DNA from: Marsupella aquatica | Taxonomy: Eukaryota > Marchantiophyta | NCBI GenBank assembly: GCA_973895155.1 | Contig: OZ316892.1 | Location: forward strand, 248,001 to 312,000 | Direction of reading: 5' to 3' | Length of the DNA: 64,000 bases | Shown: piece after piece, positions 10,500 through 19,138 of the stretch | Layout: each line of letters opens with the position of its first letter | Position numbering within the stretch: the stretch's first letter is position 1 | The notes under the pieces: generated by a model | The model's database searches: none | What the model was told of the DNA's origin: nothing | What the model saw: only the letters and a program-made list of their open reading frames with translations | Position numbers and translations under genes: made by a program

Positions 10500-10629
10500 T
10501 TTGGACTTGAGATTGAAATTCTTGGGAATCCCTAAGCACTAGGGCCACAAGATCACCGACAGAGGAGAGATCCAAGTCATCAGATTCTTCGGCGAGTAGG
10601 ACGATGACGGTTTTCTTGGAAACTTCCAT
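10500..10629 (-). CDS. ParB-methyltransferase gene, exon 1
   Basis: ATG at 10627-10629 opens MEVSKKTVIVLLAEESDDLD, and the frame runs 43 codons plus one base to the donor at 10500. Spliced to exons 2 and 3 it gives a protein of about 1,374 residues. The segment has no recognised domain. The start is chosen because it is the only ATG in this frame here and the splice to exon 2 is in phase. Confidence 0.6.
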
Positions 10630-10851
10630 TTTTAGGAGTGACACGTGGCAGGATATACTGAGGACACGTCAAGATGGGCAAGATCTAGGGCGTTGCAGTA
10701 GATTAGGGCAAGAAGGCAATTAGGGCAAGGGCAAGGGATATCAGCGGCAGCCAGCCAAGAGCGAGAGCGAGGAGCGAGAATGAGGAGCTAGAGCGAGAGC
10801 GAGGAGCGAGAGGGAGGAGCGAGAGTGAGGAGCGACAGAGAGAAAACAACA
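10630..10851. promoter_or_regulatory. divergent promoter region
   Basis: About 220 bp separate the ATG of the minus-strand gene (10629) from the first plus-strand ATG (10852). The region contains a purine-rich run of GAGCGAG-type repeats (10758-10840), typical of plant 5' leaders. I see no clear TATA box. A shared promoter driving both genes is inferred from the geometry. Confidence 0.45.
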
Positions 10852-11049
10852 ATGAGGTCTGTGGAAGACCTCATCCTCCCTTTACCCCCTCCTGAAAGGC
10901 TTGTTTGCGTACGGATGATCGCTGCACGGATCATCTCTGTACGGATCATCTCTGTACGGATCATCTCTGTACGGATAGAGACCAAGAAGGGATCTGGTCC
11001 TATCAGTTTGGGTGGGACGCTAGCTGTATTGTCTGACACAATGGATTGA
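10852..11049 (+). CDS. short ORF, possible leader exon or upstream ORF of the transposase gene
   Basis: ATG 10852 opens MRSVEDLILPLPPPERLVC and contains a five-residue repeat (Arg-Ile-Ile-Ser-Val) from a 15-bp tandem repeat. It ends at TGA 11047-11049. It may be a first exon, an upstream ORF, or chance. No family is recognised. Confidence 0.3.
   Translation: MRSVEDLILPLPPPERLVCVRMIAARIISVRIISVRIISVRIETKKGSGPISLGGTLAVLSDTMD
10912..10977 (+). repeat. 15-bp tandem repeat
   Basis: About four copies of a unit reading CTGTACGGATCATCT, the first one diverged. The length is a multiple of three, so the repeat stays in frame within the short ORF. Confidence 0.75.
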
Positions 11050-11570
11050 AAAAGGATTGGATGATTGTTCTAACCGCGATACTCGGTGTTGCCTCAACCT
11101 TATCGGATCGCACATTCAGGGCCGAACATACCAACCCACGAGTATAAGAGGTACTCTACGGACATCATTGTTGTTTTAGTTTCATATCTTCACTTGGGCA
11201 TCCAGGTCTGCGCAACTCCTCCTCAGCTCTTCTCTCTGATGGAGTTTAGACTTGAAGTGGCTTTGATAGCTTTCTTAGTCAGATTGATATGAACTTATTC
11301 ATCAATTTAGAGGTAGCAGAGCCAACCTTGGAGACATACTGGAAAAACAAGACTGCTGAGGTGAGTTATGGTCTTAGTCGCTTTGCTTATTTTGAGTTCT
11401 TAGGGAAGAGAGACGAACCCTTTCACTTTGTTCTGCATTCTAGTGACTTCCCAATTATTATTTCACGAATTACCCAATGTTCCGAAAAACCCGGAATGTC
11501 TAAATTTGATTAGGAAGAGATCTCAATCTCAATATATCCATCTCAACATAATCTTCATTGTGGAGTTAGA
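11050..11570 (+). other. leader/intron region with a possible small exon at 11311-11360
   Basis: No convincing coding region is seen. A segment ending AAGACTGCTGAG/GTGAGT at 11360 has a strong donor and an upstream TTTAG acceptor, and could be a small 5' exon of the DUF7869 gene. The next acceptor would be GAAAATTGTGCAG at 12878. Confidence 0.35.
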
Positions 11571-12765
11571 CCATTTGAATCCAGACTTGATGTGTGGATT
11601 ATAATGGTCCTAATCCTAGATTGTTGTTTGGATTCGGATGATCCAAATCCAATCCATTTCTAGGATTGGGACCATCTGATCAGATTCCAATCTTGGTTTG
11701 GATTCGGATGGTCCGAATCCAAGAGGGTGTGTTGGTCCGAATCCAACCGTGCAATGCTTAAATTGTGACCTTTGGGATCCAATCTCGGTTTGGATTCGGA
11801 CCATCCCAATCCAAGCGAGATGGTAAATACAGTCTGGTTTTTGATTTGGATGGTCCGAATCCAAGAGGGTGTGTTGGATTCGGACCATCCGAATCCAAGC
11901 GTGCAATGCTTAAATTGTGGCCTTTGGGATCCAATCTCGGTTTGGATTCGGACCATCCCAATCCAAGCAAGATGGTTGAATTTGGGCGTTTTAAATACAG
12001 TCTGGTTTTGGATTCGGATGGTCCTAATCCAAGAGGGTGTGTTGGATTCGGACCATCCGAATCCAAGCGTGCAATGCTTAAATTGTGACCTTTGGGATCC
12101 AATCTCAGTTTGGATTCGGACCATCCCAATCCAAGCGAGATGGTTGAATTTGGGCGTTTTAAATACAGTCTGGTTTTGGATTCAGATGGTCCGAATCCAA
12201 GAGGGTGTGTTGGATTCGGACCATCCGAATCCAAGCGTGCAATGCTTAAATTGTGACCTTTGGGATCCAATCTCAGTTTGGATTCGGACCATCCCAATCC
12301 AAGCGAGATGGTTGAATTTGGGCGTTTGAAATACAGTCTGGTTTTGGATTCGGACCATCCCAATCCAAGCCGGTTTGTTGAATTGGGACCTTCGGGATAG
12401 AATCTGTGTTTGGATTCGGACCATCCGAATCCAAGATGGTGGGTTGGATTCGGACCTTTGAAATACAATCTGGTTTTGGATTCGGACCATCCGAATCCAA
12501 GCCCGGTGCTCAAATTGGGACCTTTGAAATAAAATCTGGGTTTGGATTCGGACCATCCCAATCCAAGCGCGTTTGTTGAATTGGGACCTTTGGGATCCCA
12601 TCTGGGTTTGGATTCGGACCATCCAAATCCAAGAGGGTGTGTTGGATAGAGGTTGGTTTGGATTCGGACGATCCCAATTCAAGCGAGATGCTTAAATTTG
12701 ACCTTCGGAATAAAATCTTCATGGTTTTGATTTGGACCACCGGCCCCAATCCAAGCGTGATAGTT
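11571..12765. repeat. second palindrome array with higher-order repeats
   Basis: At least 20 copies of the GGATTCGGA / CCA or TGG / TCCGAATCC palindrome, many with TCCCAATCC in one arm. Unlike the first array, the units are set in a higher-order repeat of about 180 bp (11700-12340, three to four copies). Its spacers include GTGCAATGCTTAAATTGTGACC and AAATACAGTCTGG. It lies in the presumed intron or leader of the plus-strand gene. Confidence 0.88.
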
Positions 12766-12893
12766 GAGCCAATGTTTGGATTCTCGGAATGGCAATCAAA
12801 TGACCGTATGGATAATTGTGAGTCTCTTCAAATTCTTGTCATTCGGATTTGTGATGGTTTTTCTGAAAATTGTGCAGGTTACTAAATCCGAGA

Positions 12894-15800
12894 ATGACTG
12901 GAAGGTTTTCAAGAGGTGATGATGTGACCTTGACAATTGATGGATATGATGTCGGTTGTGGGACAGTTCAGAAAATTAACCCCCAGGATAGGGTGCACAA
13001 CATATTGTTGGGGGATAATCGAATTGGTGTGCTCGTGGAGAAGGTTTTCGAGCCAACTCGAAAACTACCATTTCCACTACCAAGGGTAGAAAATCTTTTT
13101 GATGCCATTGACTCATGTGTTATTTGGGAGATCTCGTGCGCGTATCTCTCTATAACTCTAGATTCCCAAAAACGCATCAGTACTGGTAGTTGTTCAACTC
13201 GACCAGATAATAACTTGGATAAATCTCCTACAATTGTTATGGAGGATGCATCAAACACTCTAAGGCAAGGGGACGAGGTTGAAATGCTCATTGATGGGTG
13301 TTGTGTAGCCCTTGGAGTTATTTTCAAGGTAAATCCAAAGGACCGATGTCACAACATATTACTTGGTGAGTCTCGGATCAGTGTGAAAATCACTGATGTT
13401 ATTCATGGTAGTAAGGCTTTACCTTACATACACAATGGGGCTGAAACAATTGAAGAGGCAAAAGACTCATGGGTTCTCTGGGACTTGGCCGATGTTCATA
13501 AAAAAGGTTGGAATGTTGATGAAGGTAGAAAGTCTTCCTCTAAGAAGCAAGGTGATGGCGACGTTTTAATTGAGGAGAGTTTTGTCTCACATTCTCCATC
13601 AACAAAATCGACCAAAACTCATTCTGATTATTACCAACGGTCCAATTGGATGTCAGAGTTGGTCGAATTATACATTGGTTCAGGACGATCGAGTAAGGTT
13701 GCCACTGGGACTATCACTGTGCCTCAAGCAACGGCGGCTGTTGATGATGAAATCCTGGGAGAAGACTATGTAGGGGTTGCTGTGAAAGATGTCATGGAAT
13801 CGCAATACTTTCCAAGCATTCACAAGGGAGTAATTAGTTTGGTTCGATGGCGAATTGATCACACAAAACTAGTAGCAACTGGAAAATTTTTGTCAGACAT
13901 TCTGGTAGAAGGTACAGAGAATATGGAGTCAATGGATAGGGATGATCTGAATCCGGATCATGTGGTTGGATCCGCATCCGGATGTCGTCAAAGGCCATAT
14001 AACTTCAACAAGAGGAATCAAGTTGATCCTGTTGAGAAGAAAAGGAGGCTCTTGCAAACCAAGGCAGTTTCAAAAACAACAGAAGCCGCAATTGATGAGA
14101 TCAAAAGAGTAAATTGCTGCAAGCATAAATGTTGTCTCATTATGCCAAGGGAAGATATAGAAGATGTTAGGATGGAATTTCACGGGATGTCTAGCGAGTC
14201 CAAAACATCACACATTTTCAACCTCTTCCACTACAGAGAGGATGATGTTCGTGATAAGGGACACCATGTTCTCAAAGGTATGGTCATCTGTAAAGATGCA
14301 TTTGCAACCATCCATGGTTTTAGTCACACCAAGTATTATGATTACAAGAGAAGATACATGGAGGGTTGCAAAATTGGGTTCCATGGGAACACAGGCTTGA
14401 AGAAAACAAGGTCAAATACCTTGCATGTGCGAGCTCTTCTAGAGGCATTTCTGACTCAAAATGCAGAGCCAATGCCTCATATGCCTTATGGAGGGGCTCA
14501 TGGGACAAACAGCATTGAGTATCGACTTCCAGCGTGTTACAAAAAGTTAGAGATTTTGGAAGATGTGAGAACAAAGATGAAGGAAGAAGGGCTTCCTCCT
14601 GTTACGGATAACACTCTCTACAAGATATGGAGCACATCATTTGCAAACTTCAGTTTTCACAAGGATGGCGCATTTGCCAAGTGTACGCTTTGTTGTGAAT
14701 ACAAAGACAGTTTGATGCGAGAGAGAAGGAAAAAAGAACGTGCTGAAATTGAAGAAAAAAGAGCTCAACATCTTCGTGAGCAAATGTCACGTAGATATGT
14801 TTACTACGCTCATCGAGTGATGGCCAAGCAACATCCAGGAGAATATCTTTGCATTATTCATGACAAGATGGATCAAGCAAAGACATGGATTCCAAAAATG
14901 GTTAGTACTCCTAAATCACTTTCGGGTCATGGAATGCCGCTACCTATCGCTCTCACGGGGATGTTGACCCACGGGAGAGATCCAGGAGTATATGCACACT
15001 TTAGTGTCACTGGCCTTTGGCCAGGAGATGCAGATTTCACAGTGACATCCTTGGCTAAGTGTCTTCGAGATCTTGAAGAGTACAATGGAGACAAGACAGG
15101 TGACATGCTTGATGGCTTGCATTGGGAACCTCACAGACCTTTCTTTCAAGCCCTACTTGACTTTGATGCATTTTTGTCAGGATATTTGGAACCAAAGAAT
15201 ATTCAAGTAAATAGGTATATTGGTTCTGAAGATGGAGCTGCCGACAGTCAGACTGAGACCATCCCAACCCGACAGGATGAGGATGATGGAGGGGACGTGG
15301 GTGGTGAGAAGGGCAGTCCGTTGTTCATGCCCTTGCCAAGGCACCTAACATTGCAAATGGATAATTCAGCAAAGGACAACAAAAACCAAACGGTCATGGC
15401 ATTTTGCTCGGAGCTTGTGAGTAGAGGAATATTTGAAACTGTTCAAATGTCCTTTCTAATGGTTGGTCATACGCACGAAGATGTTGATGCACTATTTTCC
15501 AAGGTATCATATCAAGTTCAGCACAAGGAAGTTGCAACCCTTCTTGCACTAATGGCAGAGGTTTGGGAATGTGAGAGCATTCATCCAGTTCCAAGATTGA
15601 TACAAGAAGTTGCATCTTACAAAGAATATCTTCAAAGTTTTAAGGTCAAAGATATTCAAGGTCACTCAAAACCGGTATCATTTCTTTTCTCTATGAGAGA
15701 TAATGTACCAATATTTCAGTATAAGTCCCATGTTAAGCAAGCTTGGGCTCCCGTTGGCGGAAGGTGCATTTGGGCAACTGATCCAATAACAAATTCTCTT

Positions 15801-16685
15801 CTTTTACCCAGTGGACAACCCTTAGCTAAATCCATAGGAGAGATACACAAAAAATCAGAAGAGATAATCCCATTCCTTAACAAGTACCTTGATTTTTTGA
15901 GAAGGAGTTGCATTGATGAGACGTCAATAGCATACAAGGAAAGATTTCCTCTTGTTAAATATTGGGAAAGAATTGTGGAGCTGTTGTCAAATGGGCTTGC
16001 AATGGAAGGGGAGGGAAATAATCAATTTCCATTGAAAAATGGATTTTGGCCTAAGACTAACCACAGCACTGGTTACAAGGTCAACCAATCGGCATGCGAA
16101 CAGAGTGGTCCTCTAAGTGAAGATGAGGAGAATGCAGAGATGACAGCTCTTCAAAATGAAGTCTTGGAAGAGATGGAAGATCAAGCAGCACCATTTGTTG
16201 GATCTCGAGCTGAGAGAGAACAAGGACAGTGGATTCCCCTCCAGGATATTTGTGAAGGAAACTTTGTGTTTCTTCGACCCGAGGATGATTGGGAGAAGAA
16301 AAATGGTGGAGGTCATTTCTGGTTGGTGAGAGCTTTGGGTCAGGTGGACCCTAAGCATGAAGTCCCAATTGCATCTTCAAGAGACCCTCCTTTGACTCAA
16401 CAATATGCTCCAATGTTCCCCGTGGAATGGTGGAGGCCTAAACACTCTAAACTTGATGTGAGTGAGAGTGCTAGGTATCTCAATTGTTTCATGTCCACCA
16501 AGACATGGGAACGAGATCCAGGATTTGGTGAGAACACTCAACATTGGCAGTATGCAAATTCTGCAATGTATGGTTTTAAATCTGGAATGAAGGAAGAAAA
16601 CATGGTTGGCAGAGGTTTGAAGATTCCTCGAAATGTTCTACAAACTGTCCAAAGTTATCTCCAAAGGATGGACAAGTACACTTAG
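12894..16685 (+). CDS. DUF7869-type protein with DUF8039-like repeats, candidate transposase
   Basis: The protein has 1,263 codons from ATG 12894. The frame stays open back to the acceptor at 12878, so upstream exons could add residues. Three copies of a DUF8039-like repeat lie near residues 8-75, 125-195 and 265-325 (first copy: RGDDVTLTIDGYDVGCGTV ... CVIWEI). A Cys-rich segment CCKHKCCLIMPREDI follows near 405. The core has an RNase H-like set of acidic motifs: IIHDKMDQAKTW (about 655), TLQMDNSAKDNKNQ (about 820) and VGHTHEDVDALFS (about 858). The last is the hallmark of DUF7869 proteins. A GHFWLVRALG / VEWWRPK C-terminal region ends it. It is the only gene in the element that looks like a mobilising enzyme. 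Catalytic roles of the Asp residues are inferred. Confidence 0.8.
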   Translation: MTGRFSRGDDVTLTIDGYDVGCGTVQKINPQDRVHNILLGDNRIGVLVEKVFEPTRKLPFPLPRVENLFDAIDSCVIWEISCAYLSITLDSQKRISTGSCSTRPDNNLDKSPTIVMEDASNTLRQGDEVEMLIDGCCVALGVIFKVNPKDRCHNILLGESRISVKITDVIHGSKALPYIHNGAETIEEAKDSWVLWDLADVHKKGWNVDEGRKSSSKKQGDGDVLIEESFVSHSPSTKSTKTHSDYYQRSNWMSELVELYIGSGRSSKVATGTITVPQATAAVDDEILGEDYVGVAVKDVMESQYFPSIHKGVISLVRWRIDHTKLVATGKFLSDILVEGTENMESMDRDDLNPDHVVGSASGCRQRPYNFNKRNQVDPVEKKRRLLQTKAVSKTTEAAIDEIKRVNCCKHKCCLIMPREDIEDVRMEFHGMSSESKTSHIFNLFHYREDDVRDKGHHVLKGMVICKDAFATIHGFSHTKYYDYKRRYMEGCKIGFHGNTGLKKTRSNTLHVRALLEAFLTQNAEPMPHMPYGGAHGTNSIEYRLPACYKKLEILEDVRTKMKEEGLPPVTDNTLYKIWSTSFANFSFHKDGAFAKCTLCCEYKDSLMRERRKKERAEIEEKRAQHLREQMSRRYVYYAHRVMAKQHPGEYLCIIHDKMDQAKTWIPKMVSTPKSLSGHGMPLPIALTGMLTHGRDPGVYAHFSVTGLWPGDADFTVTSLAKCLRDLEEYNGDKTGDMLDGLHWEPHRPFFQALLDFDAFLSGYLEPKNIQVNRYIGSEDGAADSQTETIPTRQDEDDGGDVGGEKGSPLFMPLPRHLTLQMDNSAKDNKNQTVMAFCSELVSRGIFETVQMSFLMVGHTHEDVDALFSKVSYQVQHKEVATLLALMAEVWECESIHPVPRLIQEVASYKEYLQSFKVKDIQGHSKPVSFLFSMRDNVPIFQYKSHVKQAWAPVGGRCIWATDPITNSLLLPSGQPLAKSIGEIHKKSEEIIPFLNKYLDFLRRSCIDETSIAYKERFPLVKYWERIVELLSNGLAMEGEGNNQFPLKNGFWPKTNHSTGYKVNQSACEQSGPLSEDEENAEMTALQNEVLEEMEDQAAPFVGSRAEREQGQWIPLQDICEGNFVFLRPEDDWEKKNGGGHFWLVRALGQVDPKHEVPIASSRDPPLTQQYAPMFPVEWWRPKHSKLDVSESARYLNCFMSTKTWERDPGFGENTQHWQYANSAMYGFKSGMKEENMVGRGLKIPRNVLQTVQSYLQRMDKYT

Positions 16686-17243
16686 TTGTCACTAGCTAAG
16701 ATATAATTAGATAGTTACTAGTTTTTATGTAAGAGTTATATATATTGTGAGACCATGCCATTGAGTGTTTAGTTACTTAGTAGACTATCTACTCATTTTC
16801 TAAACTTTTGATTATTATGAATATGAATGTTTATTTTTTCTGCATAATTAAAAATATTTTTTATTAATTTCTTTATTTTAAATGATTACAATAAAAGTTT
16901 TCAGGAAAATGTACACTTTTTAGGCCAAATGTACTCTTTATTGCACTCAAAGCTACACTTTCTAGACTAAATGCACTGAAATGTACACTTTTTAAGCCAA
17001 ATGTATCTTTTTTTCACTCAAATGTACACTTTCTAGGCCAAATGTACTAAAATGTACACTTTTTAAGCCAAATGTACATATTTGGATGCTCAAATGTACA
17101 CTTTTCATTGCCCAAATATACACTCTTTAGACCAATTGTACACTTTTTTATCCCCAAATGTACACTTTTCATTGGTCAAATGTACACTTTTCCAAGCCCA
17201 AAAGTACACTTTTCATTGCCCAAATGTACATAAATCAAATAAT
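16686..17243 (+). repeat. 3' UTR and right subterminal repeats
   Basis: 16686-16900 is an AT-rich 3' UTR. From 16905 to 17235 there are about 14 copies of AAATGTACACTTTT and variants, about 20-22 bases apart, with linkers such as AGGCC, AAGCC and CATTGCCC. They are in the same orientation as the four left copies. Likely binding sites for the element's transposase. Confidence 0.8.
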
Positions 17244-17269
17244 AATACACTTTTAATGAATAGGCTGAT
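17244..17269 (-). repeat. right terminal inverted repeat
   Basis: Exact reverse complement of 3906-3931 over 26 bases, ending AATAGGCTGAT on the plus strand. Confidence 0.9.
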
Positions 17270-17273
17270 ATAT
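17270..17273. repeat. target site duplication ATAT, right copy
   Basis: Matches 3902-3905. It is followed by the remainder of the interrupted LTR-D coding frame. Confidence 0.6.
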
Positions 17274-18729
17274 TCTTTCCTCTGGCCTCCCGCCGTGCCT
17301 TGTACCAGGCGAGGATAATGGCGATATGACTCCCCAAGTAAGTCTTCCCTCCAATAGCCATACCACCCTGAGCCCGCTTCAGCTCCCCCGAGAATCTTCG
17401 GTAGAAGAATTGGGCCTAGTTTCGTCGTTTGTACTGTTCCACCTGCACTATCGTGCAGAGGGAAATCTCGGATCGTGGCTCAATCATGTGTAGGGTAGTC
17501 CGTATGAAGTTAAGCCGCTCCATACAGGTTAAGTTGGTGCACGCCCCCTGCTTGTATCCGTTGTCCGTCTTACCCTCGGGTTTGAAGTGCCGCGGCGTAT
17601 ACTCCTTATCCCGAATTCAGATTTCCACCGGCACCGGCCCGGTTGGTAGGCCAAAAATTTGCGTTAACCGATGCTCCGTGAGTGATAAGGTCTGCCCCGA
17701 AACCTTGGTGGTTGACGCATCAGTGTCGAAATTGGAGATGAACTCACAAATCTCCTTCGGCCCGGCGGCGCACGGCCTCCATAGTAGGTGGGCGAACCGC
17801 TCCAACTGATGCTCCTTGAGATAGTCCGCATGTTCGAGTTTCTTGATCGCGATCCAGACTACCTCGGGGACGCAGATTACCTGTAATAAGTTGGACTTCG
17901 GGTTATCCGGGGGCCGTCGGGTCTGGTTGGTCGGGGGGTTTGCCGGGGCAGGTGCAGGCGCGGCGTCGGTCCGTGTTGATTCGGGGACCGTCGTAGTCCT
18001 TGACCGCTTACGAGGATGCTGTTCGAGTTGCGGACTAGCTCGCTCGAAACCCGAAGAACACTCCGCGTTGATTACTGGACGGACTTGGGACTGGTTTGGC
18101 GGTACTCCGGTGGTCATCGGTTGAGGCGCTGGGGTAGCCATATCCCAGTTGAAGGCGTTGGAGCTTTCCCCGAGGAACGTGAGATTACGCGCCGCTTCCC
18201 GTTGTCTGCTGATGTCTTCTTGGCGCTTTTCGGCTGCGATCTGCTGGTCTAGGTACCCCGGGATCTTGTCGAACTCCGCTTGAGTAAGCCGCTGGTTGCC
18301 CTTCAGCTTAAAGAACTTAGCTGGAACCTCAAGAATCGCCTCTACTACCGATCTAAGCCCTTCCTCGCTGAGATATAGTTCGGTGATGTAGTCTCGCAGC
18401 TCGTTATAGCTAGAATCCCTGGTGATGGCTGTCCTTTCGCAATTAACCAGTGCTACCTTGGTTACCAGCTTCGCGTACCTTCGTTCGTAAGCGGCTTTCT
18501 CGGGGCAAGAGTACCAGTAAGTCTCGGAGAACTTAGCACCTACCTCGCCAAACAAGGTCCAAAATCCCAAGGCTGTGAGGGTCATACTAACCTCGTAGTC
18601 CGGTTCGTTGCGTCCACGTTCCCACCTGGCTGGTCCTTTTTCGCGGAGGCCTCGCTCGTCCTGACTAAATCTTGCCACATTCCGCTCTTCTCCCTCGATA
18701 ATTTCCTCGTAAAGGTCGACTGGATTCAA
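17274..18729 (-). pseudogene. LTR-D ORF, N-terminal part, two in-frame stops
   Basis: The frame opens at 18729 (MNPVDLYEEIIEGEERN) and shows the conserved block of this ORF family: HADYLKEHQLERFAHLLWRP, EICEFISNFDTD, LSLTEHRLTQIFGLPTGP. This resembles the domain called putative plant transposon protein. It is interrupted by a TGA at about 17617 and a TAG near 17414, then continues MAIGGKTYLGSHIAIILAW up to the transposon. Homologues in E and F have YLGGRTYFASHIEIILEWY at the same place. Function is unknown. Confidence 0.7.
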
Positions 18730-19138
18730 TCAAAAAGACGAGCGGATGGCAGCGTCCGTGAATTCCAAAAAAAGGTGAACGTGAGCGAATGGCCCGCAGT
18801 GCCATCGGCTCCTCTCTTATGGGGGTGCCCGGACGAGCCCGAGCGTGAGAAGGTCAGGCCATTTGGTCATTGATAACGAGCTGAAGTCGGCGTCTCGGTC
18901 CAAGCGTGATTCTTCTAACTGATTTTTACTCCGCTGCCGCCACCGTACCTCGGTCGTGCGTAATAATCCCTTTCCTGAACTTGTAATTATTCGGTTATCT
19001 TAACCTACTCCTAATCTAATCATAATGGCAACTTGACGGCTATACGTGCTATTCTACGCTATGGCTACGGTCCTAATGACCGTATAAGTCCTAATCTACG
19101 ACCTGGGTTCGGTCAAGTGACACGTTACCCGTGTCACA
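18730..19138 (-). other. non-coding 5' part of LTR D
   Basis: This is the stretch between the LTR start at 19138 and the D ORF. I see no gene in it. It corresponds in position to 20853-21414 of E and 39014-39487 of F. Confidence 0.6.

Larger units (their letters stand above)
3906..17269. mobile_element. 13.4-kb DNA transposon with ParB-methyltransferase and DUF7869 genes
   Basis: The element is bounded by perfect 26-bp inverted repeats and ATAT duplications and inserted in LTR D. It holds, left to right: subterminal repeats; a minus-strand NIF phosphatase-like coding region; a minus-strand three-exon ParB-methyltransferase gene; a divergent promoter region; a second palindrome array; a plus-strand DUF7869-type protein (the likely transposase); and a longer run of subterminal repeats. 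Codon use and base composition (AT-rich, intron-bearing) differ sharply from the GC-richer retroelements around it. The superfamily is not assigned. A TIR starting ATCAGCC with a 4-base duplication does not match hAT or CACTA elements as I know them. Confidence 0.85.
17270..19138 (-). mobile_element. LTR D, 5' part, interrupted by the DNA transposon
   Basis: On the minus strand it begins TGTGACACGGGTAACG at 19138. This is the same TGTGA start as the other giant LTRs. It interrupts the 3' LTR of element C, whose sequence resumes at 19139 with CCAGCCC, matching 37198-37205 in the C 5' LTR. The continuation is 3244-3905, where A1 cuts it. CCAGC is the expected target duplication, but the other copy is outside the window. 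Confidence 0.7.

Noticed and set aside
11758-12561. Open frames of up to 267 codons in the palindrome arrays (GFGWSESK-type repeats)
   Set aside because: All frames on both strands stay open because of the repeat length. They have no start context and repeat the palindrome in translation.
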